64,000 nucleotides of DNA from Nocardia sp. BSTN01 (GCF_015354405.1 NZ_JADKYP010000026.1:1-64000); one strand, 5' to 3'; positions 1 through 8,140 are shown, counted from the stretch's first letter. Program-made: numbers and translations. Notes: generated by a model from the letters alone, not told the origin.

Positions 1-6
1 CACATC

Positions 7-264
7 ATGACCATCACCATCGATACCCTGCGCCGAATTCTCGTGGCCTGCGCCGGCGGCGACGAGGACGCCCCCGAACTCGCCGGTGACATCGCCGAGG
101 TCGAGTTCGAGGAACTCGGCTACGACTCGCTGGCCCTGATCGAAACCGCCTCGCGCATCCAGCGCGAGTTCGGGGTGACGGTCCCCGAGGAACAGCTCAT
201 CGACGTCAAGACCCCGCAGGAGCTGATCGACATCGTCAACCAGCAGCTGGCGGGTGTGGCATGA
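7..264 (+). CDS. Type II polyketide synthase acyl carrier protein (ActI-ORF3-like)
   Basis: An 85-residue ACP that would carry the growing poly-beta-ketone chain of an aromatic (type II) PKS. The phosphopantetheine attachment site is Ser41 in the Asp-Ser-Leu-Ala-Leu motif after Gly-Tyr, as in actinorhodin-type ACPs, and the length is normal for the family. The stop overlaps the start of the next gene in ATGA at 261-264, so the two are translationally coupled. The ketosynthase pair expected upstream lies outside the window. Only six bases precede the ATG, so no ribosome site can be judged. Confidence 0.93.
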   Translation: MTITIDTLRRILVACAGGDEDAPELAGDIAEVEFEELGYDSLALIETASRIQREFGVTVPEEQLIDVKTPQELIDIVNQQLAGVA

Positions 265-1211
265 CGATCCGCACAACGCACACCCGGGTCGTCGAGGCGC
301 CCGCGGACGAGGTCTACGGGCTGGTCGCCGACGTCGGCCGCTGGCCGGTGATCTTCGAACCGTCGGTGCTGGTGCGGCATCTGCACCGCGGCGCCGACGA
401 GGAGCGGTTCCGGCTGTGGGCGACGGTGAACGGTCAGGTCACCGACTGGACCTCGCGCCGGACCCTGGACCCCGCCGGCCGGCGCATCACCTTCGAGCAG
501 GAACGCAGCCGGGCGCCGATCGCCTCCATGGGCGGGCAGTGGAGTTTCGACGAAACCGGCCCGCGCACAACGACTGTCACACTCGATCACCACTTCACCG
601 TGGCCGACGGTGTGGATCCGGACGTGATCACCGGCGCGGTCGACCGCAACAGCGTCACCGAACTGGCCGCGCTGGCACGGATCGCCGAGCTGGGGCATCC
701 GGTCGACGACATCATCGTCACCTTCGAGGACCGCGTGACGCTGGATGCGACGGCCGCCGAACTCTACGACTTCGTCTACCACAGCGACCGCTGGCCCGAC
801 CACGTTCCGCACGTCGGCCGGGTGGATCTCACCGAGGATGCCGACGGGGTGCAGCTGATGGAGATGGACACCGTCACCGAGGGCAGTATCCCGCACACCA
901 CCCGCTCGATCCGGATCTGTGTCCCGGCCGAACGCATCGACTACAAACAGCAGCTGCCGCCCGCGATGCTGTTCGGGCACAGTGGCGCATGGGAATTCGC
1001 CGACGATCCCGCCGGCGTAGTGGTCCTCGCCCGGCACACGGTGGCGATCAACCCCGCCGCCGCGCGCGAAATCCTCGGCGCCGGAACCGGACTCGCCGAG
1101 GCCCGCGCGTATCTCGGTGCGGCCCTGGGTACCAACAGCCGCAACACCCTGCTGTGCGCGGCGCAGTACATCGCGGCCCGCCGCGCCGAATCCGCGAAAT
1201 CGCCCTCATGA
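261..1211 (+). CDS. Didomain polyketide aromatase/cyclase (ActVII-like)
   Basis: A 316-residue protein with two tandem SRPBCC/START-type helix-grip domains (about 1-150 and 160-316). This is the didomain architecture of first-ring aromatase/cyclases that act on C9-reduced polyketides, such as ActVII. Both halves begin with the strand typical of the fold (TRVVEAPADEVYGLV near 8; TFEDRVTLDATAAELYDFV near 155). It is coupled by ATGA to the ACP before it and to the MBL-fold gene after it. A didomain enzyme fits the ActIII-type ketoreductase present at 6092-6874, because this subclass cyclises reduced intermediates. Confidence 0.9.
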   Translation: MTIRTTHTRVVEAPADEVYGLVADVGRWPVIFEPSVLVRHLHRGADEERFRLWATVNGQVTDWTSRRTLDPAGRRITFEQERSRAPIASMGGQWSFDETGPRTTTVTLDHHFTVADGVDPDVITGAVDRNSVTELAALARIAELGHPVDDIIVTFEDRVTLDATAAELYDFVYHSDRWPDHVPHVGRVDLTEDADGVQLMEMDTVTEGSIPHTTRSIRICVPAERIDYKQQLPPAMLFGHSGAWEFADDPAGVVVLARHTVAINPAAAREILGAGTGLAEARAYLGAALGTNSRNTLLCAAQYIAARRAESAKSPS

Positions 1212-2140
1212 CCGCGACCGGAAGTCCGCGCCTGGCCGAGCCGGTGGTGCGGGAAGTCGCCGACGGGGTCTTCGCCTACACCCACGGCCACGGCGGCTGG
1301 TGCGTCAGCAACGCCGGCGTCGTCGCCGGACCCGACGGTGCGCTGGTGATCGATACGCTCGCCACCGAAGACCGCACGCGCGGCCTGATCGAGCACGTCG
1401 ATCGGGTCGCGGGCGGGCCGGCGCGCACCGTGGTCAACACCCATCACCATGGCGACCACAATTTCGGCAATCATCTGTTCGGGCCGGCCGCGGTACTCGT
1501 CGGGCACGATCGGATCCGCGCCGAGATGATCGAGACCGGGCTGGCTCTGACCCAGCTGTGGCCGCAGGTCCGGTGGGGTGACGTGCGCGTCACGCCACCC
1601 ACCGTCACCTTCTCGGACCGGCTGACCCTCCACGTCGGCGAGCGGCGCGTGGAGCTGATCCACCTGGGCCCGGCGGCGCACACCACCAACGACGTGGTGG
1701 CGTGGCTGCCCGCGGAGAAGGTGCTGTTCGCCGGGGACCTGGTGATGTCGGGTGCGGCGCCGTTCTGCTTGTTCGGTTCGGTCGAGGGCACCGTCGCCGC
1801 GGTCCGGACGCTGGGCGAGCTGGGCGCGGAAACCGTTGTGGCAGGCCATGGTCCCGTCACCGGGCCGGAGATCTTCGATCACACCACCCGATATCTGGAG
1901 TGGATCGGCAGGTTGGCGCTCGACGGCCGGGCGTTGGGGCTGACTCCGCTCGGCATCGCCCTCGAGGCCGATCCCGGCGAGTTCGCGGATCTGGTGGATG
2001 CCGAGCGGGTGGTCGGCAATCTCCATCGCGCCTATGCCGAGGCCGACGGTGCGGCACCGGGCGCCCCGCTGGACGTGCTCGCCATCTTCGAGGAGATGGT
2101 CGGCTACAACGACGGCCGGGTACCGACGTGCCTGGCATGA
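1208..2140 (+). CDS. Metallo-beta-lactamase-fold polyketide cyclase/thioesterase (ActIV-like)
   Basis: A 310-residue metallo-beta-lactamase-fold protein with the metal-binding HxHxDH motif at His79, His81, Asp83 and His84, a Gly-Asp metal ligand region (FAGDLVMS) near 180 and a C-terminal AGHGP motif. Its place directly after ACP and the ActVII-like aromatase matches actIV, which encodes an MBL-fold second-ring cyclase that also releases the polyketide from the ACP. That role is inferred from fold and order. The ATG at 1208 overlaps the upstream stop in ATGA. A longer open frame extends upstream but only shadows the aromatase gene. Confidence 0.82.
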   Translation: MTATGSPRLAEPVVREVADGVFAYTHGHGGWCVSNAGVVAGPDGALVIDTLATEDRTRGLIEHVDRVAGGPARTVVNTHHHGDHNFGNHLFGPAAVLVGHDRIRAEMIETGLALTQLWPQVRWGDVRVTPPTVTFSDRLTLHVGERRVELIHLGPAAHTTNDVVAWLPAEKVLFAGDLVMSGAAPFCLFGSVEGTVAAVRTLGELGAETVVAGHGPVTGPEIFDHTTRYLEWIGRLALDGRALGLTPLGIALEADPGEFADLVDAERVVGNLHRAYAEADGAAPGAPLDVLAIFEEMVGYNDGRVPTCLA

Positions 2141-3420
2141 GCGAGCACAGCGAGCGAGAGGTCGGCACAGCCGAGCGAGAAACGGGCACAGCCGAGACCG
2201 TCGATGTGTGCGTGGTGGGCGGCGGACCGGCGGGACTGGTCGCCGGTGTGCTGCTGGCCCGGTCCGGGGCGAAAGTCCTCGTGCTGGAGAAACATCCGGA
2301 CTTCCTGCGCGACTTCCGCGGTGACACCGTGCACCCGTCGACGCTGACGGTGATGGACGAACTGGGGCTCGCCGACGAATTTCTCCGGCTGCCGCATGTG
2401 CGTGCACCGCGGCTGCCGATGGCGACCGCGCTGGGGCCGGTCGTGTTCGCCGACTTCGGCCGGCTGCCCGGCCGGTTTCCGTTCGTGGCGTTCATGCCGC
2501 AGTGGGACGTGCTGAACTTCCTCGCCGAAGCCGGTCGCCGGTATCCGGGATTCGGTCTGCTGCAGCGGGCGGAGGTCACGGAACTGCTCGAGTCCGGCGG
2601 CGCGGTCGTCGGCGTGCGCGCTGCCACCCCGGACGGTCCGCTGGAGGTGCGGGCACGTCTCGTGATCGCCGCCGACGGACGGAATTCGTTGGTGCGCAGC
2701 ACCGGTTCGCTCACGGTGGCGGCGAGCCGGGCGCCGATGGACGTGTTGTGGTTACGGGTAGGCAAACCCGACGGCGAGAGCCTGCCGACCGTGCGCAGCG
2801 GCAAGGGTTTCTTCATCGTCTGCATCGATCGCGGCGACTACCTGCAGGTCGCCTACATGATCCCCAAGGGTGGTTTCGAGACGATCCGCGCCGCGGGCCT
2901 GCCCGCGTTCCGGGCGCAACTCGCGGCGATCTATCCGGCACTGGCGCCGGGGCTCGAGACCGCGATCGGCGACTGGGACGATGTGAAACCGCTCGACGTG
3001 CGGGTGGACCGGCTGCGGCACTGGTGTCGTCCCGGCCTGCTGGCCATCGGCGACGCCGCGCACGCGATGTCGCCGGCGGGCGGTGTCGGTATCAATCTGG
3101 CGGTCCAGGACGCGGTCGCCGCCGCGCGGCTGCTGGCGCCGACCCTGGCCGCCGGCGGTACACCGAGTCTCGCGCAGTTGCGCGCGGTGCAGCGCCGCCG
3201 CGAATTCCCCATGCGGATCGTGCAATTCGCGCAGTTGCGCCTGCTCGCCGACCTGTATCCGAACGCGGGGGGACCCAACACCGACAAGCCGTTGCTGGCC
3301 CGGCTGCTGCGTCGCTTCCCCGGACTCTCGCACGTGGTGGCACGGGTCATCGGCCGCGGGATCCGGCCCGAGCACGTCCCGCCCGCACACGGCGGCCATC
3401 TCATCGTTTCCCGCACCTGA
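2137..3420 (+). CDS. FAD-dependent aromatic polyketide monooxygenase
   Basis: A 427-residue class A flavoprotein hydroxylase. It has the dinucleotide-binding GGGPAG at 28-33, the DG motif (AADGRNS) near 180 and the GD motif (GDAAHAMSPAGG) from 305 that binds the FAD ribityl chain. Such enzymes hydroxylate or oxidatively rearrange aromatic polyketides. The ATG at 2137 overlaps the MBL gene stop in ATGA, making four coupled genes in a row. The first 20 residues are an unusual Glu/Thr-rich leader with a repeated GTAERE-like segment before the Rossmann strand, absent from most homologues, so a later start is possible though none is better placed. Confidence 0.9.
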   Translation: MSEHSEREVGTAERETGTAETVDVCVVGGGPAGLVAGVLLARSGAKVLVLEKHPDFLRDFRGDTVHPSTLTVMDELGLADEFLRLPHVRAPRLPMATALGPVVFADFGRLPGRFPFVAFMPQWDVLNFLAEAGRRYPGFGLLQRAEVTELLESGGAVVGVRAATPDGPLEVRARLVIAADGRNSLVRSTGSLTVAASRAPMDVLWLRVGKPDGESLPTVRSGKGFFIVCIDRGDYLQVAYMIPKGGFETIRAAGLPAFRAQLAAIYPALAPGLETAIGDWDDVKPLDVRVDRLRHWCRPGLLAIGDAAHAMSPAGGVGINLAVQDAVAAARLLAPTLAAGGTPSLAQLRAVQRRREFPMRIVQFAQLRLLADLYPNAGGPNTDKPLLARLLRRFPGLSHVVARVIGRGIRPEHVPPAHGGHLIVSRT

Positions 3421-3459
3421 TTTCAGCACCCGATTCTTCAGTCCTCAGGAGGACCGATC

Positions 3460-4221
3460 GTGTCGACCTATCTTCTCGTTCACGGCGCGTTCCACGGCGG
3501 CTGGGCGTGGCAGCGGGTGACCCCGCTGCTCACCGCGGCCGGCCACCGTGTCTTCGCGCCCTCACTCGCCGGCATGGGCGAACGCGCCGGCGAACTCACC
3601 CCCGACGTGGGACTCGACACCCACGTCGACGATCTCGCCGAGCTGATCGTCGCCGAGGATCTGCGGGAGCTGATCCTGGTGGGCCACAGCTACGCCGCAA
3701 TCGTCGTCACCGCGCTCGCGGACCGGTTCCCGGACCGCATCGCCGAGCTGATCTACGTGGATACCTTCGTGCCACGAGACGGCGAAGCCGTCGCCGACAT
3801 CATGCCGGAAATGGTCGAGGCGTTCACCACCGCGGCCGCGGCCGTCGGGGACGGCTGGCGGGTGCCCCCGCCCACGGAGCCGATGGGCGACAGCGGCATC
3901 AACGGCGTCACCGCGGAACCCGACCTGAGCTGGGTGGCCTCGATGCTGACGGCCCAGTCGCTGAAGACTTTTCACCAGCCGCTGTTGCTGCGCAATCCGG
4001 ACGATCTGGCGCGCGTTCCCGTCACCCACATCCACTGCAGCGAGGGCGGCGAGGCCTTCAAGGCGATGCGCGCGGCGATGCCGCGGACCCTTCCCCCGGC
4101 GGATCTGCCGGCCGGCCGGCTCGAGGTGCTGCCGACCGGGCACGACTGCATGATCACCATGCCGCGTGAATTCGCCGCGCTGCTGCTGGAGTCGGCGGCT
4201 CAGCGCACGTCGGCGTCGTAG
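3460..4221 (+). CDS. Alpha/beta hydrolase (salicylate-esterase-like)
   Basis: A 253-residue alpha/beta hydrolase of the short MenH/SABP2-like type. HGAFHGGW gives the oxyanion-hole region, Ser77 sits in the GHSYA nucleophile elbow and His228 in TGHDCM completes the triad. The GTG start at 3460 has a strong AGGAGG ribosome site 7 nt upstream. Similar genes in aromatic polyketide clusters act on esters or lactones, but no substrate can be read here. Its 3' end overlaps the convergent HxlR gene by 22 bp (4200-4221). Confidence 0.87.
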   Translation: MSTYLLVHGAFHGGWAWQRVTPLLTAAGHRVFAPSLAGMGERAGELTPDVGLDTHVDDLAELIVAEDLRELILVGHSYAAIVVTALADRFPDRIAELIYVDTFVPRDGEAVADIMPEMVEAFTTAAAAVGDGWRVPPPTEPMGDSGINGVTAEPDLSWVASMLTAQSLKTFHQPLLLRNPDDLARVPVTHIHCSEGGEAFKAMRAAMPRTLPPADLPAGRLEVLPTGHDCMITMPREFAALLLESAAQRTSAS

Positions 4222-4571
4222 GCTGCGCGGGCCGCCAGCACCTGCGCCAGGTGCTCGTTCGACCACCGCGCGAGACCGTCGAACAACGGGGTCAGGGTGG
4301 CGGCCAGCGCGGTGGCCGCGTACTCGACGCGCGGGGGGACCTCGGGATGGTAGGTGCGCTGCACCAAGCCGTCGCGTTCGAGCTGACGCAGCCGCTGGGT
4401 CAGTACCTTGGGCGTGACCCCCGGAATGCGTTGCTGCACTTCGTTGAAACGCATCCGGCCGTCGTGGATCAGTACCCACAGCACCTGGGTGGACCAGCGG
4501 CCGAAGAACAGGTCGACCACCGGGGAGATCGGGCACGGATCCGCGACGGGTGGGGGCGTGACGGGCGTCAT
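4200..4571 (-). CDS. HxlR-family winged-helix regulator
   Basis: A 123-residue HxlR (DUF24) regulator: a winged helix from about 15 to 105 with the family pattern CPISPVVDLFFGRWS, then RFNEVQQRIPGVTPKVLTQRLRQLERDGLV. The ATG at 4571 is preferred to a GTG six bases upstream because AGGAG lies 5 nt before the ATG and would overlap the GTG. It is transcribed divergently from the luciferase-like gene at 4665. A direct repeat at 4594-4623 in the shared promoter region is the likely operator. Members often sense redox or reactive small molecules; the ligand is unknown. Confidence 0.88.
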   Translation of the reverse strand: MTPVTPPPVADPCPISPVVDLFFGRWSTQVLWVLIHDGRMRFNEVQQRIPGVTPKVLTQRLRQLERDGLVQRTYHPEVPPRVEYAATALAATLTPLFDGLARWSNEHLAQVLAARAAYDADVR

Positions 4572-4593
4572 GAGCACTCCTGGGCACTTTCCA

Positions 4594-4623
4594 TTTGGTA
4601 ACTACTATACTTTGGAAACTACT
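4594..4623. promoter_or_regulatory. Direct-repeat operator candidate between HxlR and luciferase-like genes
   Basis: Two 13-bp copies, TTTGGTAACTACT (4594-4606) and TTTGGAAACTACT (4611-4623), differ by one base and start 17 bp apart. They lie in an AT-rich island inside the divergent promoter region. TATAC between the copies resembles a -10 element for the rightward gene. An HxlR operator is the natural reading; binding is inferred. Confidence 0.6.
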
Positions 4624-4664
4624 GTGTGACCAGAAGCCTTCACCGGCGCGAGAGGAGCACAGTG

Positions 4665-5159
4665 ATGACCGCTACCGCACCCCACGGAGATCTGCGCCTG
4701 CCCCGGCGGCGGGGCGAACGCCCGCTCACCCGGCCACACAATCCACATCAGCAGCTCACCCAGAATCCGGACGTCCGGCTCCAGGAGGCGCTCTGGACGC
4801 GCATGGTCGCACTCGACGGCGTGCTGGCCGCCCGCAGCGCGGTCTCACTCCCCGACACCCGCGCCCTGCATCTGCGCCCCGAGCTCGCCCACGGTCCCGA
4901 GGACGCCTTCCTGGCCGGCACCGAATTCGCGCATCTGCACGGGCACGCCGACGGCAGCCTGCATCTGCGCCTGCCGGAAACCGCTGCCGCCGGGGCCGTT
5001 TCGGCCGGCTGGGCCGAACAGCATCCGATGGCCCGCGCCGGCGTCCTGCCGGCGACACTGCTGATGGTGTACGGCCCCCGCGATGCCGACGAACTGGAAC
5101 AGGTCTGGCAGCTGGTGCGCGCCTCCTACGACTACGCCCGCGGGAACGCTCGAGCATGA
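4665..5159 (+). CDS. Luciferase-domain protein (fungal Luz-like, DUF5519 family)
   Basis: A 164-residue protein resembling the family named after fungal luciferase (Pfam Luciferase/DUF5519). The C-terminal core has the conserved pattern FAHLHGHADGSLHL, then GWAEQHPMA, then VYGPRDADELEQVW. Bacterial members have no proven light-emitting role, so I call only the domain. The ATG at 4665 has GAGAGGAG about 8 nt upstream; a GTG-initiated extension from 4626 would cross the operator region and is rejected. It starts a rightward pair with the lipocalin-like gene (ATGA overlap at 5156) and is divergent from the HxlR gene. Confidence 0.75.
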   Translation: MTATAPHGDLRLPRRRGERPLTRPHNPHQQLTQNPDVRLQEALWTRMVALDGVLAARSAVSLPDTRALHLRPELAHGPEDAFLAGTEFAHLHGHADGSLHLRLPETAAAGAVSAGWAEQHPMARAGVLPATLLMVYGPRDADELEQVWQLVRASYDYARGNARA

Positions 5160-5575
5160 TTCGAGCGACGGCACGCATCGTGAGGCCCATGACTGCGACT
5201 GATCTCGTCGGCACCTGGGAACTGGTGTCCTACTACGACATCGACGATGCGGACGTGCGCAGCGAAGGGCCGCTCGGCCCGGCGCCGCGCGGTCTGCTGA
5301 TCTACACCGCACAGGGCTCGGTCTCGGTGAGCATGATGCGCACCGGCGACACCACCGCGGCGCCCCCGTTCATGGGCTACGCCGGAACCTGGCGCACAAC
5401 GGGAATGGCGGTGGTGCACGCGATCAGCGTGTGCTCGAATCCGGCCTGGGCCGGCACCGAGCAGGTACGCCAGATGTCGCTCGACGGCGACGTGCTGACG
5501 CTGATCGGCGCCGCACAGGTGGACGGGCGGACCCAGCGCCGCATTCTCACCTGGCGCAGGTCCGCCCGACCGTGA
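5156..5575 (+). CDS. Lipocalin-like domain protein
   Basis: A 139-residue protein matching the lipocalin-like (Lipocalin_5) pattern: LVGTWELVSYY near the start, PLGPAPRGLLIYTAQGSVSVSMM in the middle, then FMGYAGTWRTTG. Small beta-barrels of this type occur in aromatic polyketide clusters and may bind or cyclise hydrophobic intermediates; no function is proven here. The ATG at 5156 overlaps the upstream stop. A second ATG at 5189 lies just before the conserved domain and could be the real start. The stop abuts the convergent biotin-carrier gene with no spacer (TGATCA at 5573-5578). Confidence 0.75.
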   Translation: MIRATARIVRPMTATDLVGTWELVSYYDIDDADVRSEGPLGPAPRGLLIYTAQGSVSVSMMRTGDTTAAPPFMGYAGTWRTTGMAVVHAISVCSNPAWAGTEQVRQMSLDGDVLTLIGAAQVDGRTQRRILTWRRSARP

Positions 5576-6076
5576 TCACTCCGGCGAGTACGAGAACAGA
5601 GGTTCGTCGAATTGCACGGATTCACCGTCCTGTTTGAGGATCGCGGTGACGACCCCGCCCGCCTCGGCCGTCACCGGGATCATCAGCTTCATCGCCTCGA
5701 CGATGCCGACCTGACGTCCCGGCGACACCCGGTCGCCGACCGCCACGAACGGCTCGGCACCGGGCTGCGGGCTGCGATAGAACACGCCGACACTGGGTGC
5801 GCGGATCACCGGATCGGTCACCGGCACCTCGGTCGCGGCGTCGGCCGTGAGTGCCGGTGCGGCGCCGGCACTCACGGCCGCCTCCCCCGGGCCCTGCGGC
5901 CACTGCGCCTCCACGGTCACCTCACCGACCTGGATCCGCAGGCCGCTGGGCTGTGCGGGAAAGCCGGCCAGCAGCCGCAGCGCGCCCGACTGGATGGCGT
6001 CGAGTATCTGCAGGTAATCGTGCTGTGCGGCATCGAGTTCCGGTGCAGGCGAGACGTTTTCGTCCATTGTCGTCAT
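5576..6076 (-). CDS. Biotin carboxyl carrier protein (AccB-like)
   Basis: A 166-residue biotin carrier with the biotinylation motif EAMKLM (Lys130), an Ala/Pro-rich linker at about 65-90 and a C-terminal biotinyl/lipoyl domain from about 90. The N-terminal acidic region fits AccB of acetyl-CoA carboxylase. It would carry carboxybiotin for malonyl-CoA synthesis, feeding the PKS. It lies 15 bp downstream of the ketoreductase on the same strand, probably in one operon. No carboxylase or carboxyltransferase subunits are in the window, so partners must lie elsewhere. Confidence 0.9.
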   Translation of the reverse strand: MTTMDENVSPAPELDAAQHDYLQILDAIQSGALRLLAGFPAQPSGLRIQVGEVTVEAQWPQGPGEAAVSAGAAPALTADAATEVPVTDPVIRAPSVGVFYRSPQPGAEPFVAVGDRVSPGRQVGIVEAMKLMIPVTAEAGGVVTAILKQDGESVQFDEPLFSYSPE

Positions 6077-6091
6077 GATGGCGCTCCGCGG

Positions 6092-6874
6092 TCAGTAGTT
6101 GCCCAGGCCGCCACAGACATTCAATGCCTGTGCGGTCACGGCGGCGGCGGCCGGCGAGATCAGGTAGTCGACCATCGCGGCCACCTCATCGACCTGGACA
6201 TAGCGGCCGATCGGCACCCGGGCGCTCACGCGCGCGTGCACCTCCTCGGTGTCGACACCCCACAGACCCGAGTACACCTCCCGAACCCGTTCGGCCATCG
6301 GCGTTTCCACGAATCCGGGGCAGACCGCGTTGACCGTGATCCCGGTCTTGGCCAGCTCCAGCCCCAGCGCCTTGGTGAAGCCGACGACCCCGTGCTTGGA
6401 GGCCGAATACGGCGCGCCGTGCAGCACACCCTGTTTACCGCCGGTCGAGGCGATGTTGACGATCCGGCCGCTGCCCCGCTCGAGCATGCCGCCGGCGGTG
6501 AGCGCGGCCTTGGTGGCGTAGAAGACGCTGTGCAGGTTCGTCTCGACGACGTCGAGCCACAGGTGGTCCTCGATCTGCGCGGTCACGCCGCCGCCGCTGC
6601 GCCCGGCATTGTTGACCAGGATGTCGACCGGGCCGAACCGCCGGACCCCGGCATCGACGTACTCGCGGACCTGGGCGGCGTCGCGGACATCGCAACCCAC
6701 CCCGTCGACCGCGAATCCGTCGTCCTGCAACCGCTTGGCCGTATCGGCCACCCGCTGCTCGTCCCGGGCACAGATGAACACCGCAACACCCTGTGCCGCC
6801 AGGTTTTTCGTGATCTGCAAGCCCATTCCGCTGGTCGCTCCGCTGACCAGCGCCACGCGCTGACTGTCCGCCAT
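6092..6874 (-). CDS. Type II PKS ketoreductase (ActIII-like C9 ketoreductase)
   Basis: A 260-residue SDR, essentially the length of ActIII (261). It has the NADPH motif SGATSGMG at 11-18, NNAGRSGGG at 88-96 (the RSGGG extension is typical of aromatic-polyketide ketoreductases), Ser143, Tyr156 and Lys160. It should reduce the C9 carbonyl of the nascent polyketide before first-ring cyclisation. The ATG at 6874 has GGAGGA just upstream. Longer frames to 7501 are shadows of the next gene. It is divergent from the NTF2-like gene at 7061 and is followed by the biotin carrier gene. Confidence 0.93.
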   Translation of the reverse strand: MADSQRVALVSGATSGMGLQITKNLAAQGVAVFICARDEQRVADTAKRLQDDGFAVDGVGCDVRDAAQVREYVDAGVRRFGPVDILVNNAGRSGGGVTAQIEDHLWLDVVETNLHSVFYATKAALTAGGMLERGSGRIVNIASTGGKQGVLHGAPYSASKHGVVGFTKALGLELAKTGITVNAVCPGFVETPMAERVREVYSGLWGVDTEEVHARVSARVPIGRYVQVDEVAAMVDYLISPAAAAVTAQALNVCGGLGNY

Positions 6875-6946
6875 ATCTCCTCCATCGGTGCTGGATCCGG
6901 TTACGCCGGCCCGTCCGGCCACCAGCGTCGCGAAAAGCCCTATAAG

Positions 6947-6961
6947 ACCGGTCAAACCGGT
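6947..6961. promoter_or_regulatory. Paired ACCGGT sites in the divergent ketoreductase/NTF2 promoter
   Basis: ACCGGT occurs twice (6947-6952 and 6956-6961) separated by three bases, next to an AT-rich TATAAG at 6941-6946. Each copy is self-complementary, so the block is both a direct and an inverted repeat. It sits in the divergent promoter region and could be an operator or core promoter. Confidence 0.4.
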
Positions 6962-7060
6962 GCGGGCTCGACCGAATCTCGAGCGCCGTCGGCGACCGTG
7001 GAGCGCGATCGAGGTCCGCCCGGAATACCGGCGGCCACACCGTCTTCCGAGGAGCCGTCC

Positions 7061-7480
7061 ATGACCACTGTCGCCAGCCGCGCCGAGCTGTACGCCGAGG
7101 TGCAGCAGTTCTACGCCGATCAGATGCAGCGCCTGGACAACCGCGACATCACCGGATACGCCGAAACCTTCACCGAGGACGCGGAATTCGAGCACACCCC
7201 GGGCCGCCCGCCCGCGCGCACCCGCGCCGGGATCGTGTCGGATCTGGTGGAGTTCCACAAGCGCTTCGACAGCGATCCGATGCAGCGCCGGCACTGGTTC
7301 AACATGATCAACCTCTCCCCGCGCGACGACGGCAGCATCGGCGCCACGATGTACTGCCTGGTGGTCAAGATCCGGCCCGGCGCGGCGCCGGAGATCGCGC
7401 CGAGCTGCGTGGTCCACGACGTGCTCGTCCGCATCGACGGTGAACTGCGCACCCAGTCCCGGCGAGTTACCCACGACTGA
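7061..7480 (+). CDS. NTF2/SnoaL-like polyketide tailoring protein
   Basis: A 139-residue alpha+beta barrel protein of the NTF2/SnoaL superfamily: YADQMQRLDNRDITGYAETFTEDAEFEH opens the cone and VVHDVLVRIDGELRTQSRRV closes it. Related proteins in aromatic polyketide clusters act in cyclisation or hydroxylation, but family members vary too much to assign a reaction. The ATG at 7061 has GAGGAG 6 nt upstream. It is followed 32 bp later by the nitroreductase on the same strand, probably as one unit divergent from the ketoreductase. Confidence 0.8.
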   Translation: MTTVASRAELYAEVQQFYADQMQRLDNRDITGYAETFTEDAEFEHTPGRPPARTRAGIVSDLVEFHKRFDSDPMQRRHWFNMINLSPRDDGSIGATMYCLVVKIRPGAAPEIAPSCVVHDVLVRIDGELRTQSRRVTHD

Positions 7481-7512
7481 CCGAAACCACCACCCCGACA
7501 AGGAGTTACGCT

Positions 7513-8124
7513 GTGAGCACCGCTCAGCCCACCACGCACCTGACCCTCGCGGCCGAAGCCCAGGACCTGCTGTTCCGCGAGGCCCGCACCGCCAACACCT
7601 TCACCGACGAACCGGTGAGCGACGAGCAGATCCGCGACATCTACGACCTGGTCAAATACGCGCCCACCTCGATGAATCAGCAGCCGCTGCGCATCGTGCT
7701 GGTTCGCGGCGCCGAGGCCCGCGCCGCCCTGGTCGAGCACATGCTCGACAACAACAAGCCCAAGACCGAGAAGGCGCCGCTCACCGCGATTCTGGCCGCC
7801 GACCTCAATTTCCACGACCACCTGCCGAAGGTCTTCCCGCACGCCCCCGACGCCAAGGACTACTTCGCCGCCGACGACTACCGGGCCGAATCGGCGCGAT
7901 TCAACGCACTGATCCAGGTCGGCTACTTCATCCTCGGCATCCGCGCCGCGGGCCTGGCCGCCGGCCCGATGAACGGGTTCGACGCCGCCGGTGTCGACAA
8001 GGAGTTCTTCCCCGAGGGCACCCACAGCGCGCTGGTCGTGGTCAACATCGGCAAGCCGGGCCCCGACGCCTGGTACCCGCGCTCACCGCGGCTGGACTAC
8101 GACGAGGTCGTCACGACCGTCTGA
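7513..8124 (+). CDS. Nitroreductase-family flavoprotein (RutE/HadB-like)
   Basis: A 203-residue FMN-dependent nitroreductase-fold protein of the malonic-semialdehyde-reductase branch: ARTANTFTDEPVSDEQIRDIYDLVKYAPTSMN at the N-terminus, the phosphate-binding APTSMNQQP region near 55, and a C-terminal VVVNIGKPGPDAWYPRSPRL. In a polyketide cluster it could reduce a quinone or enone. The GTG at 7513 has AAGGAG about 7 nt upstream. It is probably co-transcribed with the NTF2-like gene and ends the left gene cluster; a strong hairpin follows at 8141. Confidence 0.88.
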   Translation: MSTAQPTTHLTLAAEAQDLLFREARTANTFTDEPVSDEQIRDIYDLVKYAPTSMNQQPLRIVLVRGAEARAALVEHMLDNNKPKTEKAPLTAILAADLNFHDHLPKVFPHAPDAKDYFAADDYRAESARFNALIQVGYFILGIRAAGLAAGPMNGFDAAGVDKEFFPEGTHSALVVVNIGKPGPDAWYPRSPRLDYDEVVTTV

Positions 8125-8140
8125 CCTCCGCCCGCCCGAA

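Noticed and set aside
254-1207. An N-terminal extension of the MBL-fold gene
   Set aside because: The extension is Arg-rich and shadows the aromatase; ATGA at 1208 is the better start.
5612-7060. An in-frame extension of the NTF2-like gene to 5612
   Set aside because: It is antisense to the biotin carrier and ketoreductase genes; GAGGAG before 7061 fixes the start.
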